Shown here: piece by piece, positions 1 to 8,896 of the stretch
Position numbering within the stretch: position 1 is the first letter of the stretch
Layout of the letters: every line of letters starts with the position of its first letter
NCBI RefSeq assembly: GCF_001658025.2
Contig: NZ_CP014007.2
Location: 3,658,001-3,722,000 of the forward strand
DNA: 64,000 nt
Direction of reading: 5' to 3'
Source of the DNA: Kosakonia oryzae
GTDB taxonomy: Bacteria; Pseudomonadota; Gammaproteobacteria; Enterobacterales; Enterobacteriaceae
Translations under genes and position numbers: made by a program
Notes under the pieces: model-generated
What the model saw: the letters and a program-made list of their open reading frames with translations, nothing else
What the model was told of the DNA's origin: nothing
Databases searched by the model: none

Positions 1-163
1 AGTTAATGCCCGCATCAAGCGCGCGGCCAATCAACTGCTCCGCCTGCGCCTGCTGTAGCTGGCCAATTTTGCCCCACATTCCGCCTTCGCCGCCGAAGGT
101 CATGGTGCCGAGGCATAACTCAGAAACAAACAGTCCGGTATTACCCAATTTTTGATAGCGCAT
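1..163 (-). CDS. Aldo/keto reductase, N-terminal part (cut by window edge)
   Basis: The frame opens at an ATG at 163 and runs off the left edge, giving 54 residues. It begins [20 protein letters not shown] and continues [10 protein letters not shown], the usual N-terminus of aldo/keto reductases (TIM-barrel, NADPH-dependent carbonyl reductases), with the G-x-S-x-x-x-L-G-T-M-x-F-G pattern that forms the first beta strand. The Asp-Tyr-Lys-His catalytic tetrad would lie beyond the edge, so activity cannot be judged. A GAGGAG Shine-Dalgarno precedes the ATG. The gene reads in the same direction as the efflux operon upstream, about 100 bases after its last gene, so it could be co-transcribed. The exact subfamily is unknown. 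Confidence 0.8.
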   Translation of the reverse strand, partial: MRYQKLGNTGLFVSELCLGTMTFGGEGGMWGKIGQLQQAQAEQLIGRALDAGIN

Positions 164-215
164 GATGGCGTCTCCTCATCGGTTTAGTTGACGCAACAGT
201 TATACGAAATCTTTT

Positions 216-241
216 GGCAGGAGGAATGTGAGGATCCTGCC
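216..241. other. Inverted repeat between efflux gene and aldo/keto reductase
   Basis: GGCAGGA and TCCTGCC form a 7-base stem around a 12-base loop in the gap between the two minus-strand genes. No T-run follows on the minus strand, so it is not a clear intrinsic terminator. It may be a processing or stability element. Confidence 0.35.
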
Positions 242-263
242 TGTTTCTTGCCCAATTCTCTGA

Positions 264-1787
264 TTATCCGCGCGGCGCATCACCAAAGACTTTGTAATCA
301 GGCAGTTGCACATTTTGATACGGTTCCCAACCGCCGCCGAGCGCCTTGTAGAGTGCCACGAGGTCAAGGCTACTCTGCACGCGCGCCTCCTCACGCTGCT
401 GGCTAGCCTGCGCCAGCTGACGTTGCGCATCCAGCACGTCAATAAAGCTGGCGATCCCTTTGCGGTAGCTGTCGCTGGCAAGGTCAAAAGCGCTTTGCAG
501 AGCGTTGATTGTTTTATCCAGCCCCGCTTCCCGCTGCTGATCGGCGCGATAGCTGACCAGCGCATTTTCCACATCGCCTAATGCGCTTAGTACCGTCTGG
601 CGATAATTGAGCACCGCCGCGCCCTGCTGCGCGCGTGCCAGCTTAACGCTCGACACCAGCCGTCCGCCCTGGAAGATCGGAATCGAAATCTGCGGGCCAA
701 AGCTGTAGAAGTGGCTGCTCCAGTCGGTCAGCCAGTTGGTTTCACTGTTGCGCAGGCCAAACTGGCCGCTCAGCGACAAACTCGGGAATAGCTCGGCAAC
801 CGAAACGCCAATCTGTGCCGTAGCGGCATGCAGGCTGGCCTCGGCTTCGCGCACGTCCGGGCGACGACGCGCCAGCGTCGAAGGAATACCGGTCGGCACA
901 ATTTCCGGCAATGCCGGAAGCGGCTGCGCGTTACGCAGTTCGCTATCCAGTGCGCCCGGCGGTTTACCCAGCAGGATTGCCAGCGCATTCATCGCCTGGC
1001 GCTCCTGCGCCTGGTACTGCGGCAGTTGCGCCTCAAGATTACCGACCTGCGCACGGGCATTTTCTACATCCATCTGCGGCGATAACCCGCCTTTCTGGCG
1101 ATTCTCCGTCAGAGTAAAAGTCTGTTGCGCACTGTCGATTTGCGTATTCAGCGTGGCGATAATGCCCTGCGCGCCGCGCAGTTGCAGCCAGGCGCGCGCC
1201 ACTTCCGCTTCCAGCGACACCAAAGCATCATTACGTTGTTCTATTGTCTGCTGTTGCTGCGCGGAGGCGGCTTCTACCTGACGGCGCACTTTACCCCACA
1301 AGTCCAATTCCCACTGCGCATCAAAGCTGCCCTGGTAGAGATTCACCGGCTGGGTTAACGCGCCCAGCGCACCGCTGATGGCCGGATCGGCATTATCCAG
1401 TTGCCCATAAACATCATGAGATTTCAGCTCACCTTCAAGGCCAAGCTGCTGACGCGTGGCTTTCAGCGAACCGTTGACCGACGGCAGAAACGCGCCGCCA
1501 GCCTGATTGATTTGCTCGCGCGCGCCAGCAATTCGCAGCACGGTTTGTTGCAGCGACAGGTTACCGGCAATCGCCCGTTCAATCAGGCTGTTGAGCTGCG
1601 GCGACTGAAACGTGGTCCACCAGCGCGGGTTAAGCGCCTGCATGGAAACCTGCGACTTCACCGCACGGTCTCCCGGATCGTTCCAGCGCGCAGGCGTTTG
1701 CGGTTGCGGCGGCCGGTAATCCGGCCCCACGGCACAGCCTGCCAGCCACAGCGATAACAGGGTTACGGGAAAACGACGCCACCTCAT
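264..1787 (-). CDS. Outer-membrane efflux lipoprotein, OprM/NodT family
   Basis: This 507-residue protein is the outer-membrane channel of a tripartite drug efflux pump. It has a lipoprotein signal with lipobox LAGC (Cys18), followed by VGPDYRPP, the typical mature start of NodT/OprM-type factors. Two long alanine- and glutamine-rich helical segments (about residues 170-260 and 380-480) form the periplasmic barrel. The length matches the family (460-510). The gene is the last of a three-gene minus-strand operon and starts one base after the stop of the MFS transporter gene. E. coli EmrAB uses TolC from a distant locus, whereas here the channel is encoded in the operon, as in many EmrAB-like pumps of other Gammaproteobacteria. 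The substrate is not predictable from sequence. Confidence 0.9.
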   Translation of the reverse strand: MRWRRFPVTLLSLWLAGCAVGPDYRPPQPQTPARWNDPGDRAVKSQVSMQALNPRWWTTFQSPQLNSLIERAIAGNLSLQQTVLRIAGAREQINQAGGAFLPSVNGSLKATRQQLGLEGELKSHDVYGQLDNADPAISGALGALTQPVNLYQGSFDAQWELDLWGKVRRQVEAASAQQQQTIEQRNDALVSLEAEVARAWLQLRGAQGIIATLNTQIDSAQQTFTLTENRQKGGLSPQMDVENARAQVGNLEAQLPQYQAQERQAMNALAILLGKPPGALDSELRNAQPLPALPEIVPTGIPSTLARRRPDVREAEASLHAATAQIGVSVAELFPSLSLSGQFGLRNSETNWLTDWSSHFYSFGPQISIPIFQGGRLVSSVKLARAQQGAAVLNYRQTVLSALGDVENALVSYRADQQREAGLDKTINALQSAFDLASDSYRKGIASFIDVLDAQRQLAQASQQREEARVQSSLDLVALYKALGGGWEPYQNVQLPDYKVFGDAPRG

Positions 1788-1788
1788 A

Positions 1789-3360
1789 TTAATGTGCTCC
1801 TGCGCTGCCTTCGCTTTTGATCGGCGAAAGCAATAGACAAAATGGAATCAGTAACAGCGCGACCACGCTCAAAATTGTAAAAACATCGATGTACGCCAGG
1901 AAACGCGACTGGGCGACCATCGCTTTGTACATCTGTCCGCTGGCGCTGGAAAGCGGATCGCCCAACAGACTGGTGAAATTGCGAATCGCCTCGGCAGTCT
2001 GGCGCAACGCCAGCTGGAATTGCTCATTAAACGGGGAGGTATGTTCCGCCAAATGCGACATATGCGCCTGCGAGCGCTCCGTGATAGCCGCCGTGGAGAG
2101 CGAAATGCCGATTGAGCCCGCCACGTTACGAAACATGGTGAATAACGCGGCGGCATCCGCATTGAGTTCGCGCGGCGTGGAGATAAAAGCAATGGTGGTG
2201 AGCGGCACGAACAGAAAGCCAAGCCCGATGGATTGCGCGCTGCGAAAAAGCACTAACGTTTCGAAATCGATATCCGGCGTCAGCGTACGCGACCACCAGA
2301 ACGAGGTAGCGAGGCAGAAAAAGCCAAAGGCGATAATCCAGCGCGTCTGCACGATCGGCATCAACTTCAGTACCAGCGGAATGGTCATCACAATCAGCAC
2401 CGCGCCGGGCGACAGCACCAGCCCGGACCAGGTAGCCGTATAGCCGAGATCCTGCTGCGCCAGTTGCGGGATCACCACCGAGCTGCCATACAGAATCATC
2501 GCCATGCCCGCCATCAACAGGCTGGAGACGGTAAAGTTTCTGTCCGCCATGCAGCGCAAATCCACCACCGGTTTTTTGGCGTAGAGCAGCCAATAGATGG
2601 CGCCGACAATGCCCACCGCCGTCAGCACCGCGAAAATGCGGGTGAAATCTGACGCGAACCAGTCTTCATCTTCGCCACGATCAAGCATCACTTGCAGGCA
2701 GCCCAACCCCAGCGCAATCAACCCAATTCCCGGCCAGTCGATAGTCAGTTTTTGCTTCGATTTCCGTTCCCACGGCGGATCTTCCAGCAACTGGTAGATC
2801 GCCAGCACGGTGATGATACCCACCGGAATATTGATGAAGAACACCCAGCGCCAGGAGTAGTTATCGGTGATCCAGCCGCCCAGCGTCGGCCCCATTACCG
2901 GCGCGACAATAATGGCAATCGACGACAGGCCAAACGCTTTGCCGCGATCCTCCGGCTTAAAGTAATCCAGTAACACTGACTGTTGCGTCGGCTGCAGGCC
3001 GCCGCCAAAAAAGCCCTGCAAAATACGAAACAGGATGATTTGCCACAGCTCAGTCGCAATGCCGCAAAGAAATGAGCAGACGGTGAACATCACAATGCAG
3101 ATAAGGAAAAACTGCTTACGACCAAACGTCCGGCTGAGAAAGGCCGAAATCGGCAGCACAATCCCGTTCGCCACCAGGTAGCTGGTCAGAACCCATGTCG
3201 ATTCGTCGTAGCTGGCCGACAGCGAACCGGCAACGTGCGGTAGCGCCACGTTAACAATCGTGGTGTCGAGGATCTCCATAAATACCGCGAGCGTAACCAC
3301 CCATGCCACGGCCCACGGGTTGCTGGCGGGTCGCCAGTTTTCGTGGCTGTGATCGGTCAT
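1789..3360 (-). CDS. EmrB-like MFS multidrug transporter (DHA2, 14 TM)
   Basis: This 523-residue inner-membrane proton-coupled drug exporter belongs to the DHA2 family. The N-terminus carries the family signature LDTTIVNVALPHV after the first membrane helix (about residues 20-45). The motif-A-like loop LSRTFGRKQFF lies near residue 80, and motif C is in helix 5 (VAPVMGPTLGGWI). About 14 hydrophobic segments fit the family, and the length is close to E. coli EmrB (512). The start overlaps the stop of the upstream adaptor gene by four bases (ATGA), indicating translational coupling. With the adaptor and the outer-membrane channel it should form an envelope-spanning pump. It is a paralogue-type neighbour of emrB, so I leave the symbol empty. 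Confidence 0.92.
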   Translation of the reverse strand: MTDHSHENWRPASNPWAVAWVVTLAVFMEILDTTIVNVALPHVAGSLSASYDESTWVLTSYLVANGIVLPISAFLSRTFGRKQFFLICIVMFTVCSFLCGIATELWQIILFRILQGFFGGGLQPTQQSVLLDYFKPEDRGKAFGLSSIAIIVAPVMGPTLGGWITDNYSWRWVFFINIPVGIITVLAIYQLLEDPPWERKSKQKLTIDWPGIGLIALGLGCLQVMLDRGEDEDWFASDFTRIFAVLTAVGIVGAIYWLLYAKKPVVDLRCMADRNFTVSSLLMAGMAMILYGSSVVIPQLAQQDLGYTATWSGLVLSPGAVLIVMTIPLVLKLMPIVQTRWIIAFGFFCLATSFWWSRTLTPDIDFETLVLFRSAQSIGLGFLFVPLTTIAFISTPRELNADAAALFTMFRNVAGSIGISLSTAAITERSQAHMSHLAEHTSPFNEQFQLALRQTAEAIRNFTSLLGDPLSSASGQMYKAMVAQSRFLAYIDVFTILSVVALLLIPFCLLLSPIKSEGSAGAH

Positions 3361-4454
3361 TCCAGCGTTACCTTCGGTTCGACGGAGAGGCCCAGCGGCA
3401 ATGGCTTATTCGCATCCAGCCCTTTATCAATGACGATTTTCACCGGCACGCGCTGCACGATTTTGACAAAGTTACCGGTGGCATTTTCTGACGGGAAAGC
3501 AGCAAATTTCGAACCGCTGCCCTGCTGGATACTGTCGATATGCCCTTCCAGCTGCAGATCCGGCCAGGCATCGACTTTGATGCTCACTTTATTGCCCGGA
3601 CGCATCCGCTCAAGCTGCGACTCTTTGAAATTGGCCACCACCCAGATTTCCGGCGACACCAGCGAGAACAGTGCCGTACCCGCCTGCACCAGCGTACCGT
3701 TCTGGACGTTACGTTTGGTGACAAAGCCATCGAACGGCGCGCGGACTTCCGTCCACGAGAGATTCAGTTCCGCCGTTTCCAGTTGCGCTTTCGCCTGCGC
3801 GACCTGCTGCTGGCGCGCCTCGACGTTGGTCTCCTGCTGACGGATTTGCAGTTGCACCTGCTCCGCCACTTCCAGCTGGGCGCGGGCGCTGACAAGCTGC
3901 GCCTGTGCGCTGCGCAACTGGGCGTTGGCGCTGTCGATATTTTGCTGTGTGGTCGCACGGGGATCGACACCACGCTGACGGCGGTAAGCGGCTTCAGCAT
4001 TCGCCAGATCCGCCTGCGCTTTCAGTACCTGCGCCTTCGCTTCATCGCGCTGTGCGGGATACTGCACTTTTGAGAGTTCGAGTTGCGCCTGCGCCTGGTG
4101 CAGTTGCGCCGTTGCCAGCCCTAACTGCGCCTGTGCCTGATCGCGCTGCGCGGTCGCATCGCGGGGATCGATAACGACCAGTAAATCGCCCTTCTTCACC
4201 CGCTGGTTATCTTTGACCCGCAACTCAGTAACGTAACCTGCGACTTTCGGCGCAATAGTGACCGCATCGCCATCGGTGAAGGCGTCATCGGTACTCTCTT
4301 CGTTACGGGTTAAAAACCACCATACCAGCGCGACGATCACCATCACGCCAACCACAACGGCGAGGATAATCAGCGGTTTCTTTCCGGGGCGTTTACGGGT
4401 GTCGTCATTATTATTTTCCTGAACATCGTCAGGAGAGGTTGTGTTTTCTGCCAT
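3357..4454 (-). CDS. EmrA/HlyD-family periplasmic adaptor of the efflux pump
   Basis: This 365-residue membrane-fusion protein joins the MFS exporter to the outer-membrane channel. It has a short acidic cytoplasmic tail, one membrane anchor at about residues 27-48, a split lipoyl domain (TIAPKVAGYVTELRVKDNQRV near 67-87, and its partner near 240-265), a long Ala/Gln-rich coiled-coil hairpin (about 100-230), and a C-terminal beta-barrel. It opens the operon: a TTGTCA/TATAGC promoter lies about 65 bases upstream on the minus strand. The downstream transporter overlaps it by four bases. Length and layout agree with EmrA (390). The operon lies just downstream of ybiR, a position occupied by other genes in E. 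coli. Confidence 0.92.
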   Translation of the reverse strand: MAENTTSPDDVQENNNDDTRKRPGKKPLIILAVVVGVMVIVALVWWFLTRNEESTDDAFTDGDAVTIAPKVAGYVTELRVKDNQRVKKGDLLVVIDPRDATAQRDQAQAQLGLATAQLHQAQAQLELSKVQYPAQRDEAKAQVLKAQADLANAEAAYRRQRGVDPRATTQQNIDSANAQLRSAQAQLVSARAQLEVAEQVQLQIRQQETNVEARQQQVAQAKAQLETAELNLSWTEVRAPFDGFVTKRNVQNGTLVQAGTALFSLVSPEIWVVANFKESQLERMRPGNKVSIKVDAWPDLQLEGHIDSIQQGSGSKFAAFPSENATGNFVKIVQRVPVKIVIDKGLDANKPLPLGLSVEPKVTLE

Positions 4455-4475
4455 AGTATCGCAACGGTCCTGTCA

Positions 4476-4504
4476 GGTAACGGCGCCAGGGATGCACCGT
4501 TACC
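4476..4504 (-). other. Stem-loop in the leader of the efflux operon
   Basis: GGTAACGG and CCGTTACC form an 8-base perfect stem between the predicted efflux promoter and the adaptor start. No T-run follows on the minus strand, so it looks like an mRNA leader structure or a weak end signal for ybiR rather than a full terminator. Confidence 0.4.
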
Positions 4505-4519
4505 TAAAGTTAGGCGGTT

Positions 4520-4548
4520 GCTATACATTTTCCAGGATAAACTGACAA
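4520..4548 (-). promoter_or_regulatory. Sigma-70 promoter for the efflux operon
   Basis: Read on the minus strand, TTGTCA (4543-4548) and TATAGC (4520-4525) are separated by exactly 17 bases and lie about 65 bases before the adaptor ATG. No operator palindrome or dedicated regulator gene is evident beside it. Confidence 0.6.
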
Positions 4549-4555
4549 ATCAGCA

Positions 4556-5665
4556 CTATCTGAATAAGAGTAATCCGTATCCGACGGCTGCAGCCCACAG
4601 CAACATCGGCAGGGAATAGAGGTGAAAGCGCCACCAGATACGGCGATTGTTCGCCATCCGCAGCGCAATAAGGTTCGCCAGCGAACCGGGCAATAAACCA
4701 AAACCGCCAACGTTCACCGCCCAGGCCAGCAAGGTATCCGGCGGAACGTAGTTGAGCAGCAAAATGGTGGCGGGCACGTTACTGATAAATTGCGATAAAC
4801 CAATGGCCGCAAGCCACAGGCCCGAAGGTGAAAGCTGGCTGGTGCTGGTCAGCACGCTGTGCAGCGCCGGAAGTTGGATCAGCAGATGCACATCGATAAA
4901 CATGGCAATAAAGACCAGCAGTAATGTCCAGTCCACGCTCAGCACCACACGACGCGCCAGCAGCAGAAAACCGGCCGCGATCAGCGCCAATCCCCACAGC
5001 TCCTGCTTTAGCTCCAGCGCAGTAATAAAGACGAGGTAAAAGCCGAGGCAGCTCCATACCAGACGCGGTTGCCAGTCGGCAGTCTGCGCGCCGCTATGGT
5101 AGTTGAGGGCTTTATTGGGAAAACAAAACCAGCACAGCGCCAGCAACGTTACCATCATCGCCAGCGCCAGCGGCGTCATCTGCCAGATAAACGCCGGGAA
5201 TGAGAGGCCGGAGCGCCCCCATAATAAGATGTTTTGCGGGTTGCCAATTGGCGTCAGCAACGAACCAGCATTGACCGCCAGCGCTTCGAAGATGATCAGC
5301 CGGTTGACCGGGATTTCACACAGCTTCTTGAGCGTAATGGTCAGCGGTACCACAATAAACAGCGCCACATCGTTGGTTAAGAAGGTGGAGAGCAGCGCCG
5401 CCGCCAGTATCATAAACATCGCCAGGCGGCGTTCATTGTGAAAACGACGCACCATACGCCGCCCGAGCACATCAAAATAGCCGCTCAGTTCAACGCCCTT
5501 GGTCAGCAACATCAGCCCGCTCAGGGTGATAATGGTGTGCCAGTCAATTGCCCCTGGCCAGCGTGCAGGCGCGAACGGAACGAAGAAGCAAAGCACAACG
5601 CCAATGATCAACAGCAGATGAAGAAAATGGTCGCGCGCCAGTGCGCGAAACAGCGGTATGTTCAT
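4556..5665 (-). CDS. ybiR: YbiR, anion-permease-like inner-membrane transporter
   Basis: This 369-residue polytopic membrane protein has about ten hydrophobic helices and is close in length to E. coli YbiR (372). It resembles the ArsB/NhaD ion-transporter superfamily, with the inverted-topology reentrant motifs [13 protein letters not shown] (about 94-106) and, in the second half, [15 protein letters not shown]. The substrate is unknown; the family moves anions or exchanges Na+/H+. Its ATG overlaps the mntR stop by four bases (ATGA), so the two are translationally coupled, as in E. coli. Coupling to a manganese regulator makes a metal-linked role possible, but this is inference. Confidence 0.88.
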   Translation of the reverse strand: MNIPLFRALARDHFLHLLLIIGVVLCFFVPFAPARWPGAIDWHTIITLSGLMLLTKGVELSGYFDVLGRRMVRRFHNERRLAMFMILAAALLSTFLTNDVALFIVVPLTITLKKLCEIPVNRLIIFEALAVNAGSLLTPIGNPQNILLWGRSGLSFPAFIWQMTPLALAMMVTLLALCWFCFPNKALNYHSGAQTADWQPRLVWSCLGFYLVFITALELKQELWGLALIAAGFLLLARRVVLSVDWTLLLVFIAMFIDVHLLIQLPALHSVLTSTSQLSPSGLWLAAIGLSQFISNVPATILLLNYVPPDTLLAWAVNVGGFGLLPGSLANLIALRMANNRRIWWRFHLYSLPMLLWAAAVGYGLLLFR

Positions 5666-6132
5666 TCAGAAGGCAGCCCGTGTTGCAGGGTAAAACGGCG
5701 GAAACAGTCGAGGGTTTCCTGGCTGACGTGGTGCTCCATCCCTTCCGCATCGCGGCGGGCAATCTCCGGGCTGACGCCAAGCACCAGCAGAAAACTTTCC
5801 ACGATTTGATGGCGCTCGCGGCTCTCCTGCGCCAGCTTCTCCCCTTCCGGCGTCAGAAAAACACCGCGCCACGGGATCTGCTCAATCAAGCCGACGGTCG
5901 CCAGCTTTTTCAGCATTTTTGCCACGGTAGGCTGCGAAACGCCAAGACGCGCCGCCATATCCACCTGGCGGGCTTCGCCCACTTCGCGAATTAAATCGGA
6001 AATCAGTTCAACGTAGTCGTCAATCAGCTCGCGACGATGCGCTTCGCGCACCTGCCGAAAGCCCTCGACATGTTCTTCAACATTTACCAGCGTCACTTTT
6101 TTTATTGTTGGATTCGCTGCGCGACGGTTCAT
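5662..6132 (-). CDS. mntR: MntR, manganese-responsive transcriptional regulator
   Basis: This 156-residue DtxR/MntR-family regulator represses Mn importer genes and mntS, and activates the Mn exporter gene when Mn(II) is bound. It carries a winged helix-turn-helix ([15 protein letters not shown], about residues 69-83) and metal-binding/dimerisation segments including REAHRREL and EGMEHHVS. The longest open frame begins 26 codons earlier, but I chose the internal ATG at 6132 because AGGAAG sits just upstream and the start then matches E. coli (155 residues). It is divergent from mntS, with MntR-box-like sequence between them, and is coupled to ybiR downstream. Confidence 0.95.
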   Translation of the reverse strand: MNRRAANPTIKKVTLVNVEEHVEGFRQVREAHRRELIDDYVELISDLIREVGEARQVDMAARLGVSQPTVAKMLKKLATVGLIEQIPWRGVFLTPEGEKLAQESRERHQIVESFLLVLGVSPEIARRDAEGMEHHVSQETLDCFRRFTLQHGLPSE

Positions 6133-6241
6133 TGTGCTTCCTCTGACAGTGTGACGCGGTGCTACATCATATAAGAGAAGCGCCATTGTAAACCATTCGT
6201 GAATCAGCACAAAAAATTAACGCATTAGCCATAGCTATAAA

Positions 6242-6259
6242 ATATAGCCTGTGCTATAT
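6242..6259 (+). promoter_or_regulatory. MntR box upstream of mntS
   Basis: ATATAGC-CTGT-GCTATAT is a perfect 7+7 inverted repeat with a 4-base centre, the form of known MntR operators. Immediately to its left, CATAGCTATAAAATATAGC offers a second, overlapping imperfect half-site pair. It lies between mntR and mntS, 62 bases before the mntS ATG, consistent with manganese repression of mntS. Recognition is by motif only. Confidence 0.7.
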
Positions 6260-6320
6260 CTGTATGTAATGCGTTCACCTTTCACGGAGCGAAGGGCCAC
6301 GAAAGCGTAAGGAGGTTCCG

Positions 6321-6451
6321 ATGAATGAGTTCAAGAGGTGCATGCTTGTGTTTAGTCACTCTCCCTTTAAAGTCCGTTTAATGCTGCTGAATATGCTGTG
6401 CGATATCATCAACGGCAAACCGCAGCAGACCCGGACAAACCTACCCACTAA
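6321..6451 (+). CDS. mntS: MntS small manganese-accumulation protein, apparently frameshifted
   Basis: The first 36 residues (starting MNEFKRCMLVFSHSPFKVRL and ending KPQQ) are nearly identical to E. coli MntS, a 42-residue peptide that raises cellular Mn, probably by inhibiting the MntP exporter. A strong AAGGAGG precedes the ATG. As written, the frame then continues to 6701 (126 residues) straight through a terminator hairpin, with no family resemblance. In the -1 frame the tail reads D-K-P-T-H and stops at 6449-6451, just before the hairpin. One extra G after position 6428 would give KPQQDPDKPTH and a 43-residue protein. I therefore place the natural end at 6451 and regard the frame as broken by one base (mutation or read error). 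Confidence 0.75.
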
Positions 6452-6452
6452 T

Positions 6453-6481
6453 GCGGCGTCGCGGTACGCCGCTTCATTTTT
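6453..6481 (+). terminator. Intrinsic terminator of mntS
   Basis: GCGGCGT (6453-6459) and ACGCCGC (6466-6472) form a perfect 7-base GC-rich stem with a 6-base loop, followed by TTCATTTTT. It lies one base after the expected mntS stop codon. Confidence 0.8.
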
Positions 6482-6729
6482 CTGTCACAATCCCCCGTCA
6501 TACTGGTCGTTTTGTCTAAAAATTCGCGTGTTTTTGCTGGATTTGCAATCACCCTCTCAAAACAACCGCTTAGCCGGTGTTGACCTTCGTTGCGCCTCGC
6601 TCTATCTTTGCGCTGCCCTGCACAAATTGCGGCTCGCAGAAGCGGACCACATCCCCTCTCCACGCACTGTCCGGCAGGTTTTGACCCTTACGCCAGGGTG
6701 AGCACATGGCGGTTTCGCGATAGTCATCA

Positions 6730-8319
6730 ATGAGCCTAATTCTGAAAGAATCCGCTGCATTTCGCAGCCAGACCGTCAATCCGTGGACGGGTTTCTATTT
6801 TCTCCAGTCGATGTTGATTAATTTTGCTCTTGGTTACGAATTTAGCGTGTTGTATGCCGTTGTCCTGACCTGCGCCCTGCTCGTGCTATGGCGTCACGCG
6901 CCGCGCGCGCAGAAGGTGTTCGTCGGTATTATCTCTCTGGTGGCAGCGTGTTATTTCCCGTTTGGCCAGGCCTACGGCGCGCCGAACTTCAATACGCTGC
7001 TCGCTCTGCTGTCGACCAATATGGAAGAGTCCACGGAAATTTTGACTATTTTCCCGTGGTATCACTATGTTATTGGCCTGTTTATCTTCGGCTTAGGCGT
7101 TATGTCGATGCGCCGCCGCATCCCAGCCGCGCCGACGCCGTGGCTAAAGTGGGATACCGTAGGCGCCGTGTTTTGCGTGGCATCTTATTTTATCGGCCCG
7201 GTACAGAACCACTTTCTGGGATATGACTTCAGGATTATCGATACCGGCGTGCCGGTACTGCGCTTCGTGCGCGATGTAGCGTTTAACTACTATTTAGTGC
7301 GCGTCGAACAGGAGAATATGGCGCAGTTCGCCAGCATGAAAGACACCTGGACCGTAACGGCGGTCAAACCGAAATATCACACATATGTGGTGGTGATTGG
7401 CGAAAGCGCGCGCCGCGATGCGTTAGGCGCATTTGGTGGCCACTGGAATAACACGCCTTTTGCCAGCCAGGCGAACGGCACGTTCTTTATGGATTACGTG
7501 TCTGCCAGCGGCTCAACGCAGAAGTCGCTCGGTCTGACGCTGAACCGGGTGGTCGATGATAAACCGCAATACCAGGATAACTTTGTTACGCTGGCGAATC
7601 GTGCGGGTTTCCAGACCTGGTGGTTCTCCAATCAGGGGCAAATTGGCGAATACGATACGGCGATCGCCAGTATTGCGAAGCGCGCCGATGAAGTGCAGTT
7701 CCTGAAAAATGGCGATTTTGAAGCGAATAAAAACACCCGTGACGAAGAGCTGCTGAAATTGACCGCTCAGGTCTTTTCAACGCAGCGTACGCAGCCACAG
7801 CTGATCGTGCTGCATCTGATGGGATCGCACCCGCAGGCCTGCGATCGCACCGGCGGTAAATACAACGAGTTTGTACAATCGAAAGAAACGTCCTGCTACC
7901 TCTACTCCATCACGCAGACGGACGATCTGCTTGGCAAGCTCTATTCCCAGCTGGTGAATAGCGGCGACAGTTTTTCAATGGTCTATTTTTCCGATCACGG
8001 GCTGGCAATTAAAGAACGCGGTAAAGAGGCACAGTATCTGGCGCATGCCGACAAGTTCCAGCAGGATTTTCAGGTGCCGTTTATGGTGATCTCCAGTGAC
8101 GATACAAAGCACCGGATCGTCAAGGCTCGCCGTTCAGCCAATGATTTCCTTAGTTTCTTCTCACAGTGGACCGGGATCGCCGCCGAGCAGATAAAAAATT
8201 CTTACCGCTTTTCCTCCGAGCAAAAAGCCGGGCCAGTTTACATTACTAACTTTAAGTTACAGAAAGTTGACTACAACCACCTGGGCACGGATCTTTTTGA
8301 TACCCGCAGTAAGCACTGA
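6730..8319 (+). CDS. opgE: OpgE, phosphoethanolamine transferase for periplasmic glucans
   Basis: This 529-residue protein of the EptA/sulfatase-like superfamily is close to E. coli OpgE/YbiP (527), which adds phosphoethanolamine to osmoregulated periplasmic glucans. Membrane helices fill about residues 20-170; the rest is a periplasmic catalytic domain. The metal- and phosphate-binding motifs are visible: GESARRD (Glu225), the nucleophile segment SGSTQKSLGL (Thr263), GSHPQACDR, and YFSDHGL near residue 420. It is downstream of and co-oriented with mntS, which has its own terminator, so it is probably a separate unit. The 248-base gap before it shows no other gene. A shared bidirectional terminator separates it from the convergent ompX. 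Confidence 0.93.
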   Translation: MSLILKESAAFRSQTVNPWTGFYFLQSMLINFALGYEFSVLYAVVLTCALLVLWRHAPRAQKVFVGIISLVAACYFPFGQAYGAPNFNTLLALLSTNMEESTEILTIFPWYHYVIGLFIFGLGVMSMRRRIPAAPTPWLKWDTVGAVFCVASYFIGPVQNHFLGYDFRIIDTGVPVLRFVRDVAFNYYLVRVEQENMAQFASMKDTWTVTAVKPKYHTYVVVIGESARRDALGAFGGHWNNTPFASQANGTFFMDYVSASGSTQKSLGLTLNRVVDDKPQYQDNFVTLANRAGFQTWWFSNQGQIGEYDTAIASIAKRADEVQFLKNGDFEANKNTRDEELLKLTAQVFSTQRTQPQLIVLHLMGSHPQACDRTGGKYNEFVQSKETSCYLYSITQTDDLLGKLYSQLVNSGDSFSMVYFSDHGLAIKERGKEAQYLAHADKFQQDFQVPFMVISSDDTKHRIVKARRSANDFLSFFSQWTGIAAEQIKNSYRFSSEQKAGPVYITNFKLQKVDYNHLGTDLFDTRSKH

Positions 8320-8335
8320 CTGGTGAGCGTTTCAG

Positions 8336-8369
8336 GCAAAAAAAATCCGCCCATTGGGCGGATTTTTTA
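8336..8369. terminator. Bidirectional terminator between opgE and ompX
   Basis: A run of A, the stem AATCCGCCC/GGGCGGATT with a 3-base loop, and a run of T. The A- and T-tracts on the two sides make it work in both directions for the convergent genes. Confidence 0.9.
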
Positions 8370-8383
8370 TATCGCCGAAGCGA

Positions 8384-8896
8384 TTAGAAACGGTAACCAA
8401 CACCGGCAATCCAGGTGCCAACGTCAACGCTACGAATACGGCTCTGCTCGTAAGAGAAGTCCAGAGCAACGTTTTCCATCGGGTTGAACTGCAGACCGGC
8501 ACCGTAAGAGAAGCCGTAGTCGCTGGTATCAGAAACTTTAGCGGTATCAACAGTCTGCTGGAATTTACCGTAACCAACACCGACTACGCCGTAGATGCTT
8601 GCCCAGTCGTTCAGACGGTAAGCCGGACCTGCAGTGATGCCGTAGTACTGCGCTTTGTTGTAGACGCCGCTTTCGGTACGATCTTTTTCAGTGTAAGTAA
8701 AGGAACCGATAACACCCAGCGGGTTGTCATTCTGCTCGTAGCGGTATTTCAGGTTGAAGCCGTTAGTTTTGTTAGCAATACCCTGCGCATCGCTCTGAGC
8801 GTAGCCGCCGGTAACGGTTGAAGTTGCTGCTACTGCGGAACCTGCAGATACCGCCAGAAGAGCGGCCAGTGCTGAAAGACATGCAATTTTTTTCAT
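8384..8896 (-). CDS. ompX: OmpX, small outer-membrane beta-barrel protein
   Basis: This 170-residue eight-stranded outer-membrane barrel of the OmpX/Ail family is linked in the family to adhesion and serum resistance. A signal peptide with the SAG-SAVA|ATSTVTGG junction ends near residue 23. Alternating strands end in the aromatic C-terminal WIAGVGYRF, the Bam recognition signal. I chose the ATG at 8896, four codons inside the longest frame, because AGGTGG lies correctly spaced upstream and the product then starts MKKIACLSAL like E. coli OmpX (171). Loop residues near 90-120 differ from E. coli, as expected for surface loops. The 363-base gap upstream separates it from divergent rhtA. Confidence 0.96.
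   Translation of the reverse strand: MKKIACLSALAALLAVSAGSAVAATSTVTGGYAQSDAQGIANKTNGFNLKYRYEQNDNPLGVIGSFTYTEKDRTESGVYNKAQYYGITAGPAYRLNDWASIYGVVGVGYGKFQQTVDTAKVSDTSDYGFSYGAGLQFNPMENVALDFSYEQSRIRSVDVGTWIAGVGYRF

Noticed and set aside
3540-4073. 177-residue plus-strand frame
   Set aside because: Shadow of the EmrA-like gene on the other strand, without start signals or domains.
6482-6729. Possible separate coding or RNA gene between mntS and opgE
   Set aside because: Only the run-on of the shifted mntS frame is open; no Shine-Dalgarno, no hairpin with T-run besides the mntS terminator.
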